Source of the DNA: JBBATK01 sp044224515
Lineage (GTDB): Bacteria; Bacteroidota; Ignavibacteria; Kapaibacteriales; NICIL-2
Assembly (NCBI GenBank): GCA_044224515.1
Contig: JBGAKH010000008.1
Location: 124,001 to 188,000 of the forward strand
DNA: 64,000 nt
Reading direction: 5' to 3'
Position 1 is the stretch's first letter. Every line of letters starts with the position of its first letter. The notes below the pieces were generated by a model. The model had not been told where the DNA came from, ran no database searches, and saw nothing but the letters and a program-made list of their open reading frames with translations. Shown here piece by piece: positions 8,148-17,564 of the stretch. A program made the translations under genes and the position numbers.

Positions 8148-10264
8148 AGCCCGGTGCACTTCATTCTCGTCGAGTTGTACTCTTTATTATGCGCATGCTC
8201 CGCATGCGCTTCGTGGGAACACGACATCCAAGATTCCGGGCTGTCGCCTCGTCTTCGATCGTACTCGGTTTGAGCCTCATGCCGGCTGCTTCCTACAGTT
8301 TCAATCTCAAGGATGAGGCTACACTCTTCGAGTACTTTCAGAACGGAGTTGGGTCCGATATGGACTTAGAGCTACTCGAGTTTCTTCACCGGCATCCCCT
8401 CGATGTACGTGTGACGAAGCATGCAGTAGAACATAGGCCCGAGCTGCCCCTGTGGACTCAAACAAGATTCAAGCTTTTGCAAAGTGAGATCCGCAAACAT
8501 CCCGAGTGGACCTTAGAGGATGCAGCACGATTGGACTGGATCTCCGCGCTAGAACGCGATGTATTGCTTTACTGCTGTCGTTGCGTGCCGCTTGCGACAT
8601 CTAGAGCGGCGTCGGCTACGAGATCACCTCACAACTCTTCAGTCCGCGAACACGCAAACAGCAATGGGTACAGCATTGAGTGGAAACAGCGACAAAGTAT
8701 CGTCCTTGAAAAAGCACGTTCGTACGATTCAACAACAACACTTTTCCGGCGCCTCGCCTCCAACGAACGATTGCGCTTCCATTGCAGCGACGCCGAAGTA
8801 ATTCTGTGCGCAGACAAAGATGCTGCCGAGCCTACACTTGCCGACGCCTACAATGTCTCGCTTCGCTGGGAAGCCTCTGAGCATACAAGCATTGTGGTTG
8901 GAGGATTCCGGATGCGCAGTGGTCAAGGACTTGTTTTGAACCCAGGTGCACTTCACTCTCCCTTGCAGATTCACGACTACAGTCCAAGTTCAACCTGTAC
9001 CAAACTAGCGGCGTTAAGCAGCACTTCTCCGCTCGGTGCGTTTCAGGGCATTGCCTGCGAACACAGCATCACATCTGACTCCAACAATCGTTGGCTTATG
9101 TTCTGCGCGATGGCACGCACAAAGCGGGACGCTTCACTCGATAGCAGTGGGAGTATCATCCAAGCACTGAGTTGGACCGGTTTGCACCGCGACTCGTCAG
9201 AGCAAGCTCTGGCATCACGAGCGGTAGAACAAAGTCTTCTATCCTGTTTCGAGTACGGCAACGATCGTTTACGCGCGTGCGCAACCATCCTCGGGCTCGA
9301 GTATGATCATCCTATTGAGAGCGAGAGTGCGAGCTTGCTCAGAGGACGACGCGGACTTCTTGGTAGCCTCACAGTGATCGCTCATAGCCCGGCAGACGAA
9401 TCACCCTGGGGACTCTGCACGGAAATAGCGCGCGATGCAAGTGGAAACCTGGCTTGGCTCGCCGACCTAACGACGGAAATTGAAGGGTCGCGTTGTGCTC
9501 TGCGAGCGCGCTCCTATTCAGCAGCGTTCAGATCTCCCTATGCTTCTTCGCCCGGTGCCTATGGAACTGCAAGCAACGAACAAGGACTAGCCTTTGCCTG
9601 CTTTACACGACCTTCCGCCCATTGCGAGATTCGCGCTGTGGTTGATTACTATCACAGTCTCAAACCGCGCTACGCCTCTGCCTTTCGCGCCCAGGGCTTA
9701 GATCTCACTATGGAATGTCGCTACACGGTCCGCCGCGATTTCGAGTACGTGTTTCGATTTCGAGATCGAAGACAGCGAGAAGCCTTGCGTAACGATGTGG
9801 GTATGTTGGGATTTCAGCAAGGGCATTCATCGGACGTTGTCGCGCGTGTTCGCCGATCCATGCTGTCAGATCTCGAACTTCGCGCCGAAGTGCAAGCGCA
9901 GTATCGAGAGCTGCACTTCGGGACAGAGGATTTCGGTCTAGCCGGACGACTGTATATGAAAGCTCAACTCACGGCCGACTTGAGCTGTAGTTTTTCGCAG
10001 TCTGTGTTTTCTACTCAATCTTTCGACACCGCACTCTATCTCGGCGAAGAGCAAGCCCCGGGGCAATGGACTGCAAGCGCGCTTTATGGACAAGGTGCTC
10101 GCAGCAGTGTACTGGTAAGCTGGACACCACGAGAATCTCTGTGTCTCTCGCTTCATTACTCACGCACCTCACGCAACGACACAGAGGAGATGTCCTCCGG
10201 CTTTTCAGCCACCCCTTCCTCTCATCTCAGCACTCTACTGTTTCAAGCTTCACTGCTGTGGTAA
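8141..10264 (+). CDS. Large outer-membrane protein with degenerate ComEA-like helix-hairpin-helix N-terminus
   Basis: I choose the ATG at 8141, preceded by GGGAGGAG with 10 bp spacing; the resulting 707-residue protein has a long basic N-terminus and a hydrophobic export signal (SSIVLGLSLMPAASYSF). After it comes LELLEFLHRHPLDVR, which resembles the 'EYLxxHPIDLN' opening of the Chlorobi/Ignavibacteria/Bacteroidota family in which ComEA-type HhH motifs precede a ~500-residue beta-barrel. VGGFRMRSGQGLVLNPG (about residue 250) is another family hallmark. The HhH repeats look degraded. The C-terminus ends in an aromatic/hydrophobic strand (LLFQASLLW). The biological role of the family is not established. 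Confidence 0.72.
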   Translation: MVEPGALHSRRVVLFIMRMLRMRFVGTRHPRFRAVASSSIVLGLSLMPAASYSFNLKDEATLFEYFQNGVGSDMDLELLEFLHRHPLDVRVTKHAVEHRPELPLWTQTRFKLLQSEIRKHPEWTLEDAARLDWISALERDVLLYCCRCVPLATSRAASATRSPHNSSVREHANSNGYSIEWKQRQSIVLEKARSYDSTTTLFRRLASNERLRFHCSDAEVILCADKDAAEPTLADAYNVSLRWEASEHTSIVVGGFRMRSGQGLVLNPGALHSPLQIHDYSPSSTCTKLAALSSTSPLGAFQGIACEHSITSDSNNRWLMFCAMARTKRDASLDSSGSIIQALSWTGLHRDSSEQALASRAVEQSLLSCFEYGNDRLRACATILGLEYDHPIESESASLLRGRRGLLGSLTVIAHSPADESPWGLCTEIARDASGNLAWLADLTTEIEGSRCALRARSYSAAFRSPYASSPGAYGTASNEQGLAFACFTRPSAHCEIRAVVDYYHSLKPRYASAFRAQGLDLTMECRYTVRRDFEYVFRFRDRRQREALRNDVGMLGFQQGHSSDVVARVRRSMLSDLELRAEVQAQYRELHFGTEDFGLAGRLYMKAQLTADLSCSFSQSVFSTQSFDTALYLGEEQAPGQWTASALYGQGARSSVLVSWTPRESLCLSLHYSRTSRNDTEEMSSGFSATPSSHLSTLLFQASLLW

Positions 10265-10352
10265 GCATTGGTACATGCATGCACTATGAGTGAGGAAACT
10301 GTTCACTACTATGGTTTCGCAGCATTCAAGTGCTGCGAGCTCAAGTGTAGGT

Positions 10353-10386
10353 TAAAAAAAACGGCGCATCGCGAAGCGAGCGCCGT
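10353..10386 (-). terminator. Rho-independent terminator of the E2 gene
   Basis: On the minus strand a GC-rich hairpin (arms ACGGCGC/GCGCCGT with an inner TCGC-GAA-GCGA) is followed by eight T residues. It lies 40 bp past the stop of the E2 acyltransferase gene. Confidence 0.8.
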
Positions 10387-10425
10387 AGAAAAAGATCAAT
10401 CGACGAACTGAGTCAAGAACTATGC

Positions 10426-12162
10426 TTAGCCGTCTAAAGTTGATTCGTTCATATTCTGGAGATTTTGGACAATGGCATTGAGACATGAAGACCCAAGAGC
10501 ACCATCGATGACGCGGTGATCGTAGGTGATGGTTACGTACATCATGTGACGTATCAAGATTGCATCTTCACCATTGATTTCGCGAACGACCGGTCGCTTT
10601 TGCACTGCATACACTCCAATGATGGCCGACTGCGGTTGGTTGATGACCGGGGTACCGAACAAGGAGCCCCACGGACCCATGTTAGTCAAGGAAATGGTTC
10701 CACCTTGGATTTCATCAGGTTGCAGCTTCTTGGATCGAGCGCGCGCTGCCAAATCTGAAATAGAAGAAGCAATGCCGCGAAGATTCATCATCTCAGCATT
10801 TTTGATGACCGGAACGATGAGATTGCCATCCGGTAACAAGGTTGCGAAACCGAAGTTCACGTGCTTGTAGCGAACGATGTTTGTGCCATCGACACTCACA
10901 TTAATGAGCGGATACTGTTTTACTGCGTCGACAATGGCTTTCACGAAGAAGGGTGTGAGCGTCAGCTTGTAGCCGAACTCCTTCTCGAAGGAGCTCTTGC
11001 GCTTTTCGCGCAGCTTGACGATGCTTGTCACATCCGCTTCCGCGACCGAGGTCACGTGCGGTGAGGTGAGCTTGGAGCGAACCATGTGCTCAGCTATGAG
11101 CGTACGCACGCGGTCCATCGGGATAACTTCCACATCTGCTGACATCGGACGTGCAGCAGGTGTTGCAGGAATGACGGTCTGCGGTACGATGATCGAGGGA
11201 GCTGCCGGTGCAGGTGCTGCAGATGCAGCCGGCGCAATATGTACAACCGGTACAGCCGGTGCTGCCGGTGCTGCACCACGCTGAGCCAAGTAGCCCATGA
11301 CATCATTCTTTGTGACGCGTCCATCCAAACCACTACCATGGATAGCGTTCAACTCCGAAACAGAAATTCTCTCCGCTTCGGCAATTGCGCGGACCAGTGG
11401 AGAGTAAAAACGATCGCCGGAGCGACGTGGAATAGAGACACCACCATGCGCATCGATATTCACTGCAGGCGCGGCAGAGCTTGCGGCGACTGTCCCGGGA
11501 GCCGCTGCTGCCGGAGCTGCGCTAACCACAGCTGCGGCTGCGGGTGTCGCTGCGGTAGCTGCGCCGGCTGTTGCGATTCGGGCAAGAACTTTACCGACTT
11601 CCAAGACATCACCTTCGTTCGCCAAGCGTTCGACCAGAACACCGGCAACCGGTGAGGGAACTTCGGTATCTACTTTGTCGGTCGAGATTTCAACGATGGT
11701 TTCGTCGCGCTCAACGGTATCGCCCACATTCTTTACCCAGCGCAACACTTTGCCTTCTTGAATGGACTCCCCCATCTTCGGCATAACCACGTCGGTTGCC
11801 GGACCGGCAGATGGGGCAGGAGCGGCTGCCGGAGCTGTCGGAGCAGGTGCGGGTGCAGGTGCCGGAGCGGGAGCGGGAGCGGGTGCAGGTGCGGCTGCGG
11901 GCGTTGAAGCGCCTGCGGCTTTGACCTCACCGCCGATGATGGCGATGACCTTGCCTACTTCGACGGTATCATTTTCTTGGTAAAGAAGTTCGGAGACCAC
12001 ACCGGCAACCGGTGAGGGAACTTCGGTATCTACTTTATCGGTTGAAATTTCTAACAGAGTTTCATCACGTTCAATATGTTCTCCCGGTTTCTTCAACCAT
12101 TTGAGAATCTTTCCTTCTTGAATACTCTCACCCATCTTGGGCATGACGACTTCGACAGCCAT
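10426..12162 (-). CDS. 2-oxo acid dehydrogenase E2 component with two lipoyl domains (dihydrolipoyl acyltransferase)
   Basis: The start at 12162 follows GAGGAGATATC, a strong SD; an in-frame extension to 12240 is unlikely. The 578-residue protein contains two near-identical lipoyl domains (about 1-78 and 125-205), each with the lipoylated lysine in STDKVDTEVPSP. They are joined by Ala/Pro-rich linkers, one with an Ala-Pro alternation of about 20 residues. Next come a peripheral-subunit-binding domain (SPLVRAIAEAERI... GLDGRVTKNDV, about 250-285) and a catalytic domain ending in TYDHRVIDGA, which contains the HxxxDG motif. It transfers acyl groups from lipoate to CoA. Whether the substrate is pyruvate, 2-oxoglutarate or branched-chain keto acids cannot be told, since E1 and E3 are not adjacent. 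Confidence 0.92.
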   Translation of the reverse strand: MAVEVVMPKMGESIQEGKILKWLKKPGEHIERDETLLEISTDKVDTEVPSPVAGVVSELLYQENDTVEVGKVIAIIGGEVKAAGASTPAAAPAPAPAPAPAPAPAPAPTAPAAAPAPSAGPATDVVMPKMGESIQEGKVLRWVKNVGDTVERDETIVEISTDKVDTEVPSPVAGVLVERLANEGDVLEVGKVLARIATAGAATAATPAAAAVVSAAPAAAAPGTVAASSAAPAVNIDAHGGVSIPRRSGDRFYSPLVRAIAEAERISVSELNAIHGSGLDGRVTKNDVMGYLAQRGAAPAAPAVPVVHIAPAASAAPAPAAPSIIVPQTVIPATPAARPMSADVEVIPMDRVRTLIAEHMVRSKLTSPHVTSVAEADVTSIVKLREKRKSSFEKEFGYKLTLTPFFVKAIVDAVKQYPLINVSVDGTNIVRYKHVNFGFATLLPDGNLIVPVIKNAEMMNLRGIASSISDLAARARSKKLQPDEIQGGTISLTNMGPWGSLFGTPVINQPQSAIIGVYAVQKRPVVREINGEDAILIRHMMYVTITYDHRVIDGALGSSCLNAIVQNLQNMNESTLDG

Positions 12163-12445
12163 GATATCTCCTCGTGTGCGAATTGCGTTTATAGTCTTCT
12201 CTAAGAACAGCAAATTAGCACTTGGAAGAGTTGTAGCCAACGCTCGTGCGGGAACAGTTCTGCACAGCTGCTGTCATCGCTATGAAAAGACGTAAATTGT
12301 CGATCATTCGTCCACGTTGCCATTGCCGTAGAGGCCAGACCCAAAGCGCTTCCGCGCTGACGAAGACGAGTCCCGGACCCTACTGCGACCGGATAAGCAA
12401 AAGCAGAAAATAAGACCACATATTCATATTATCAGGATTTACAGC

Positions 12446-12931
12446 ATGAATGCAGCAGTTCTCAGCGCTGTCAACGCGCAAGTTCAAGCAGAGATGGAAT
12501 CTGCCTACACCTATTTGGCGATGTCGCTCCTTGCCAATGACCACTCTCTTCCCGGCATTGCGCATTGGCTGAAGATGCAGTGGCAAGAGGAAATTGGTCA
12601 CGCCATGAAGCTTGTCGATCACGTGCACTCACGTGGCGGATCGGTTCAGCTCAAGCCCATTGGTTTGGAGCAACCGACGTGGAGCACTGTTCTTGCTCTG
12701 TTCCAACAAGTGGAACAGCACGAAAAACACATTACCTCGCTCATTACCAAGCTCTACGAAACCTCACTTGCCGAGAAGGATTATCCCCTTCAAATTCTCT
12801 TGCAATGGTTTATCAACGAGCAAGTTGAAGAAGAAGAAAGTGTTCGCAGCATTATTGAGCGCATCACGATGTCGGGCGAAACCGGTGCCAGCCTCCTCTT
12901 CTTGGACCGACAACTTGGTGAGCGCGCCTAA
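12446..12931 (+). CDS. ftnA: Bacterial non-haem ferritin
   Basis: A protein of 161 residues with the four-helix ferritin fold. It oxidises and stores iron in a 24-subunit shell in the cytoplasm. Ferroxidase-centre residues are visible: E16/Y23 in AEMESAYTYLAM, the EEIGHAMKL helix (about 47-55) with the Glu/His pair, and the helix-D NEQVEEEES (about 127-135). There is no Met haem ligand of bacterioferritin type at the expected place. It is a single-gene unit between divergent and convergent neighbours, with a shared bidirectional terminator downstream. Confidence 0.94.
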   Translation: MNAAVLSAVNAQVQAEMESAYTYLAMSLLANDHSLPGIAHWLKMQWQEEIGHAMKLVDHVHSRGGSVQLKPIGLEQPTWSTVLALFQQVEQHEKHITSLITKLYETSLAEKDYPLQILLQWFINEQVEEEESVRSIIERITMSGETGASLLFLDRQLGERA

Positions 12932-13028
12932 GCATCTCAGCACCATTTCATGCGCGTCAGTTCGAGACAAACCGTAGGTCTTTGGCGCGACGACATGAAC
13001 GGTTTACAAGCAATTCCTCAGCAAAAAA

Positions 13029-13070
13029 AACAGCCTGACGAAATCTTCCGTTGAAGTTCGTCAGGCTGTT
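13029..13070. terminator. Bidirectional hairpin terminator between ferritin and adenylate cyclase
   Basis: Perfect 14 bp arms (AACAGCCTGACGAA / TTCGTCAGGCTGTT) with a 14-nt loop. On the minus strand it is followed by eight T residues, so it terminates the cyclase gene 27 bp away. On the plus strand the tail is GTGTTTTC, so it may also serve ferritin. A close copy lies at 15877-15918. Confidence 0.8.
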
Positions 13071-13096
13071 GTGTTTTCAACGAACTACAAGCATAG

Positions 13097-15295
13097 CTAT
13101 GTGGTCTTCTCTAAGAAGTAGGTCGTCATACGTCCCTTCCCTTTTACATCGATCTCGCCGCGCTCTTGGACGATGAACGACGCGTCTCTCGACAAAAGAC
13201 GCTGAGCAAAGTCAGCGCTACAGTGAATATGTCCGGCTACTCCACCAGACTCCATGCGCGACGCGAGATTAACCGCATCCGAATACACATCGTAGACAAA
13301 ACCATTGTCGCCAATGATACCTGCAAAAGCAGGACCTGTATGCAAACCGACGCGCATACTGAAAACGCTATCGGGGGGCAAGCGCCTGCGGACGTGCTCG
13401 GGAAGGTCAATGGTATTCATGAGCTCAAGGGCGGCGCGAGCCAGCTTCTCCGCATGATCCTCGCATGGCAGCGGTGCACCGCAGACCGCCATATAGCCAT
13501 CACCTATCGTCTTGATTTTTTGACAGTCGTGTTTGCGCATGATGGCATCGATCTCAGCAAAGACATGATTCAAAACGGCCAAGACGTCTTCGGCGCGCAT
13601 CAGAGAGGCTAATGGTGTGAAGCCAACGATGTCGGCAAACAAGATGGAGATGCTCTCGAAATAATCGGCAATGTGTTCGCCCTTAATCATACGAGTCGCA
13701 ATGGATGCCGGGAGGACCTTATGGAGGAGACCTGTCGTTGCTTCCGCTGCGGCCCGTTCCACTGCTTGCCTGCGTTCGTACTCGATTGCTTGCGACTTTT
13801 TGCGAGCGGCTTCGACGTTGATCTGACTCCCAAGGTCGACCGAGCGGAGCATGTGAGCATATGCTCTCTCGTAGTCTCCTTTGGCCGCATGCATCGTCGC
13901 CAATGCTGTGCTCGCCTGTTGTTCCTGCTCGCGCTCTCCAAGCTTCGCAGACATTTCCAAGGCTTGCGCATAGGCACTATGCGCTGCATCAGCGTTCAAT
14001 TCCGAGAGTTCGAGCTCGGCTTGTAGAATGAGGATTTCGCTGACACCGTTTTCGCTGCGAATGGTATTGCGACCGAGGTCAAGCGCTGCGTCCAAACACT
14101 CGCGAGCTTTTTGTGAATCATTCAGTCGAAGGTAGGCTTCAGCAAGAAAGCGCAAGGCATATCCTTCCATGCGTCGGTCAGCGATTTGTCGCGACGATTC
14201 CAGACAGTGTAAGGAGTACTCCAACGCTTTGGGGTAGTCGCCAAGCCGTGTATAGACAAAACCAATATTGCCAAGTGATAGCGTCTCTGCTGCTTTCAAA
14301 CCTAATTCAGTATTCAGGGCAAGAGCACGGCTGTAGTAATCCAAAGCTTGGGAGTACTCACCGATACTCGTCAAAACGCTCCCGATATTCCCAAGAACGC
14401 CTGAAATGCCGGCTCTATTGGCTATCTCTTCTTCTATGGCAAGCGCTCTGTTTAAGTATTCAAGCGCCTCCGAAAACTCCGAAAGCAATTTGTAGATTGC
14501 ACCGATGTTCGCGAGCAAACTGGCTGCGCCTTTCTTCATGCCTAGCTCTTCATACACTGCAAGTGCTCCGCGCATGCATTCCAGCGCTTCATTGTAGCGA
14601 GCGAGGTGGGCATAGACGGTACCCATGTTTCCTAGCACCCGCGCTACTCCGCCCTGCATTCCCAGCTCTTCATGGAGAGCAACAGCCCGGCGATAACAAT
14701 CGAGTGCAGATTCGTATTCGGCTAGCTTATTGTAAGCCAAGCCGAGGTTTCCGGTCGTGAAAGCGATGGCCCGCTTCAATCCTAATTCTTGGTAGAGGAC
14801 TAGTGATCGTTGATGGTACTCGAGTCCCTTGCTTGGATGTCCAAGTTTCACATGCACCTGACCAATGCCACCCAACACAGCCGCCATGTCTACCGCATTG
14901 CCAAGAGATTCCAGGATATCATAGGCTTGACTGAGACAGTCCATGCTCTTGCGGTAATCGGACGAGGTGAACAACGCCTTGCCTTCCACAGCGAGGAGTT
15001 TTGCACGGTAGAGAGGCTTCGTCGTATCCAGTATGTAGGTATGTGCCGCGACGATACTGACAAGCGAAGAGCGCGGCTGTCCTTTTAGCAAATAAAGCGC
15101 AGCCTCAACACTGTACAAACGAAGATGGAGCTCAGAGTTCGAGTTCTTGTTCGACTCTTGCTGCGTCTGAGCCTCTATCTCCGACAACGCTGCAAGCATA
15201 TCTTGACACGCAGCCAATGACGAACCATCTTCTGCCAACTCTTCGAGTGCCCGTTCCATGTCTGCAAGACGCGACCGTATTTCTTCGATAGTCAT
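13097..15295 (-). CDS. TPR-repeat class III adenylate/guanylate cyclase
   Basis: A protein of about 732 residues from the ATG at 15295 (a frame extension to 15394 is possible; neither start has a good SD). Residues ~90-430 are about nine tetratricopeptide repeats of the 40-residue NPHP/TTC type (repeated GxxGxxYxxLGxYxxALEYxxRAL patterns). A coiled linker (EYERRQAVERAAAEAT) leads to a C-terminal class III cyclase domain (about 560-725). Metal-binding aspartates are in ILFADIVGFT and IGDGYMAV, the base-selecting Lys is in KIKTIGD, and YSDAVNLASRME holds the second specificity position and transition-state Asn/Arg. That pattern suits cAMP. There are no membrane segments, so it is probably a soluble sensor. 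Confidence 0.9.
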   Translation of the reverse strand: MTIEEIRSRLADMERALEELAEDGSSLAACQDMLAALSEIEAQTQQESNKNSNSELHLRLYSVEAALYLLKGQPRSSLVSIVAAHTYILDTTKPLYRAKLLAVEGKALFTSSDYRKSMDCLSQAYDILESLGNAVDMAAVLGGIGQVHVKLGHPSKGLEYHQRSLVLYQELGLKRAIAFTTGNLGLAYNKLAEYESALDCYRRAVALHEELGMQGGVARVLGNMGTVYAHLARYNEALECMRGALAVYEELGMKKGAASLLANIGAIYKLLSEFSEALEYLNRALAIEEEIANRAGISGVLGNIGSVLTSIGEYSQALDYYSRALALNTELGLKAAETLSLGNIGFVYTRLGDYPKALEYSLHCLESSRQIADRRMEGYALRFLAEAYLRLNDSQKARECLDAALDLGRNTIRSENGVSEILILQAELELSELNADAAHSAYAQALEMSAKLGEREQEQQASTALATMHAAKGDYERAYAHMLRSVDLGSQINVEAARKKSQAIEYERRQAVERAAAEATTGLLHKVLPASIATRMIKGEHIADYFESISILFADIVGFTPLASLMRAEDVLAVLNHVFAEIDAIMRKHDCQKIKTIGDGYMAVCGAPLPCEDHAEKLARAALELMNTIDLPEHVRRRLPPDSVFSMRVGLHTGPAFAGIIGDNGFVYDVYSDAVNLASRMESGGVAGHIHCSADFAQRLLSRDASFIVQERGEIDVKGKGRMTTYFLEKTT

Positions 15296-15395
15296 AGAGA
15301 TTCTGACTCGTGGGCAAGAGTGCAAACACAGCTTGTCATAAACAGGATCCGCAAAACACAACGTCAGGAACTCTTGTCTCGAGACTCGGAACATA

Positions 15396-15876
15396 CCTCT
15401 CGAAACCTGAGACGCAGGTTCGAAGGTACGAGAATGTCAGCTGCATTCGTTTGAAACCGTTCGACGTTGAGTCTGCACGGGACTGAATATATCAAATCTC
15501 CGCTTCAACGGCGTCCCTCCTTCAAATGTCCCGCCACGCACTATCGTGAACGTGGCTGCAGAAGTTGTGCTCGATGCGAATATTCGTCCCTGAGGTGCAT
15601 GGTTACCGGACCCGCACCTTCGATCAAATCAGTCGGCTGTGTTTTGTCTCATGACCGCAACACTCCCTGTTGTTCATCGTGGGGACGCTTGCCGTGTTCA
15701 GGACAGGGTTTCGGACGAGGGCTTGCCCAAGTGCGTTGAGGTATTGCCCCTGTTTCATGAGGCGAATAGTAGGGTTTCGGGTCAAACGGCCCAAGGTGAC
15801 TCTCATTTGTATGGTGGCGCTTTGCGCCCCCGGGTTGAGGAGAATGCAGGGACGGACATGGTGTGACAGAAAATAA
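15396..15876. other. Gene-free stretch upstream of the cyclase
   Basis: Together with the hairpin at 15877-15918 and the 175 bp beyond it, this is about 700 bp without a convincing gene. The short open frames have no SD or family signal. The cyclase promoter presumably lies near 15300-15450, but I cannot pick out a confident box. Confidence 0.5.
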
Positions 15877-15918
15877 AACAGCCTAACGATATCTTCGACC
15901 GAAGTTCGTCAGGCTGTT
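15877..15918 (-). terminator. Second copy of the CAGCCTGACGAA-type hairpin terminator
   Basis: The 3' half is identical to the hairpin at 13029-13070 (TTCGTCAGGCTGTTGTGTTTTC), while the 5' arm has two substitutions and the loop differs. On the minus strand it ends in TTTTATTTTC, 176 bp past the stop of the AHSA1-like gene, so it may terminate that gene. Confidence 0.65.
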
Positions 15919-16093
15919 GTGTTTTCATCGTCTGAGAACGACGAATGAGACCGGTTCCCTCTCTGTTGGACTGAGCTTCCTATCGCGTGGTGGTAGTGAA
16001 AGGTGCGAAGTGGAGTGCTAAACACTTCAAGCGACCGAAATGAGATCGAAGCTTCACTGTTCTACAAGTCAGAACCAATCTCAAGCAGATGCC

Positions 16094-16549
16094 CTAGGAT
16101 TGAGCCATATGCTGCTCAAGCCACGCTTGATAAGCCATAGGTTCTCCATACTCGAGAAAAGCCTCGAGCGAATCAAGGGTCCACAGCCAACCGCGGTGGA
16201 TTTCCTCATAATCTTTCTTGGACTTGATGCGCCAGTGACGAATGAAGATCGTTGTTTCGAAACGTCCATTCTTAGCGAATTCAATCACAACCCGTGAACC
16301 GGGCTTATGGTTCGGATTCTGCCATTCCAAACGCCAACGCTCCAGCGGGAGGACTTCGATAAACTGTCCAATCGCTCCATTATCACTATAGAACTGTCCG
16401 CCCTCACGTGGATCCACGTAAGAGTTCGGCGAAAACCAGCGCGAGCGATCCTCGTGATCCTCGAATGCTTTGTACAAGCGTTGTAGTGGCGACCGAATAG
16501 TGCGACGCAACTGCATCACATAGGTTCTGTTTCCAGCATAAAACGACAT
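16094..16549 (-). CDS. SRPBCC / AHSA1-like domain protein
   Basis: A protein of 151 residues of the START/Bet-v1-like (SRPBCC) superfamily, AHSA1 subfamily. It opens with the usual ligand-cavity strand and helix (LRRTIRSPLQRLYKAF), then HEDRSRWFSPNSY, matching the W(F)-P spacing of the family. DPREGGQFYSDN and the hydrophobic RWRLEWQNP strands follow, and it ends with the long C-terminal helix (WLWTLDSLEAFLEYGEP). Such proteins bind small hydrophobic ligands or act in stress responses; the ligand is unknown. It is monocistronic. Confidence 0.85.
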   Translation of the reverse strand: MSFYAGNRTYVMQLRRTIRSPLQRLYKAFEDHEDRSRWFSPNSYVDPREGGQFYSDNGAIGQFIEVLPLERWRLEWQNPNHKPGSRVVIEFAKNGRFETTIFIRHWRIKSKKDYEEIHRGWLWTLDSLEAFLEYGEPMAYQAWLEQHMAQS

Positions 16550-16855
16550 AGACTCTCCTCAGATGTCATTGGTGCTACATAGACAATAATCAGCTCGAGA
16601 GGAGCTTGTTTCACCTTGACAGATTTTTTTTTGATTTTTTTTTCGGCAAAAAGCTGCAGAATTCAGTGTTCAAACGTTGACAGCAGACTTTATGAGTCTT
16701 CGCATGAGTACGATACTGTCGCTCCTTCAAAGACACCGTGAAATCGAAAGTGTCATGCAGCCGACTCGCTACTTTAGCCCTCCCCTTTGCTCCCTCGAAG
16801 TTTTTCAGCATCTTTGTATTCTCTTTGCCGGACGTTGATTCCGTTAAAGACCATT
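16550..16855. other. Intergenic region upstream of tRNA-Pro
   Basis: About 300 bp without a supported gene. It contains a T-rich tract near 16620-16645 (two runs of eight or nine T). The tRNA promoter should lie within the last 60 bp, but I do not see an unambiguous match. Confidence 0.4.
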
Positions 16856-16930
16856 CGGGGCGTAGCGCAGCCCGGTTAGCGCACCTGCTTTGGGAGCAGG
16901 GGGTCGCGAGTTCGAATCCCGCCGCCCCGA
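16856..16930 (+). tRNA. tRNA-Pro, anticodon TGG
   Basis: A full cloverleaf can be drawn. It has a 7-bp acceptor stem (CGGGGCG/CGCCCCG), a D arm with 4-bp GCGC/GCGC stem, an anticodon stem CCTGC/GCAGG with loop TTTGGGA (anticodon TGG at 16891-16893), a variable loop GGGTC and a T arm with TTCGAAT loop. The T stem GCGAG/CCCGC has one A-C mismatch. CCA is not encoded. It sits at the junction between the core and accessory parts of the window, a usual insertion point for mobile DNA, although no integrase is visible. Confidence 0.93.
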
Positions 16931-16936
16931 CACTAG

Positions 16937-16981
16937 AAACCCTGTAAGTTCCTGTTCTAAGGATTGCTTACAGGGTTTTTT
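16937..16981 (+). terminator. Terminator of the tRNA-Pro transcript
   Basis: A 12-bp hairpin (AAACCCTGTAAG / CTTACAGGGTTT) with an 18-nt loop, followed by TTTTGTTTTC, six bases after the tRNA. Confidence 0.85.
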
Positions 16982-17564
16982 GTTTTCTGGCAGAAGTGTC
17001 TCTACGGACGTAATACGGACGTTTTTGCGAAATATGAGGAAATACTGGGAAACGTTTTATGGAGTTTTCGAGGATTTTTTAGGGTGAATTTTTGGAATGG
17101 AAAGATGGGGATTTGAAAGAAGATATCGGTGATTTTGGGGTGGAAATGGAGATTCTGGATGCTGGGGTTACTAAGACACGGAGCAATCATGCCGTGAATC
17201 AGCGGGATTCGAACAGTGGATATCCACTGCTTGAAAGTACTGAACGTTTGACCAGCCAGATCAGCGTTTACCTATTCTCGTTTGAAGAAGGCTCAGTTTA
17301 TCGAAGCAAAGACTTGTAGACTCAATTATGGTTGACAGAGATCAACCGTGTGTATACTTAACAAAGCTCATTGGGGCCAAGTTTGCAAATACAGAACCGT
17401 TTCATGCACCCTTGCTCATCACGATTGAGCAGATTCATTCTGATATCTAACTCTTTGTTTCGACAATGTTGCCTCAACCAGGCTGGCGAAATGACTACCC
17501 AGAAAACTAATGATACCAACTGCTCTGACCAATTTGAACTTAATTGTTCACGACATTATTGGTA
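16982..17564. other. Gene-free, AT- and purine-rich stretch after tRNA-Pro
   Basis: Base composition changes abruptly after the tRNA terminator: 17000-17200 is AT-rich and strongly purine-biased on the plus strand (long GGAAATGGAGATT-type runs). No open frame here is convincing. A tRNA-like relic is annotated separately at 17195-17264. Confidence 0.5.
17195..17264 (-). pseudogene. Degenerate tRNA relic
   Basis: Read on the minus strand, this holds GCTGGTCAAACG (D-arm like), a TTTC-containing anticodon-loop-like segment (CTTTCAA, would read TTC) and GTTCGAATCCCGC, a normal T-loop and 3' T-stem. The stems do not pair, so it is not a functional tRNA. The 13 bases GTTCGAATCCCGC are identical to the T arm of the tRNA-Pro at 16856 but lie in inverted orientation. 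Confidence 0.4.

Noticed and set aside
11815..11905. Tandem repeat of GGTGCAGGTGCCGGAGC type
   Set aside because: It is only the Ala/Pro linker of the E2 protein read at DNA level, not a separate repeat or CRISPR.
14113..14760. Plus-strand frame of 215 codons
   Set aside because: Antisense to the TPR repeats of the cyclase gene; the repetitive coding sequence keeps the other strand open.
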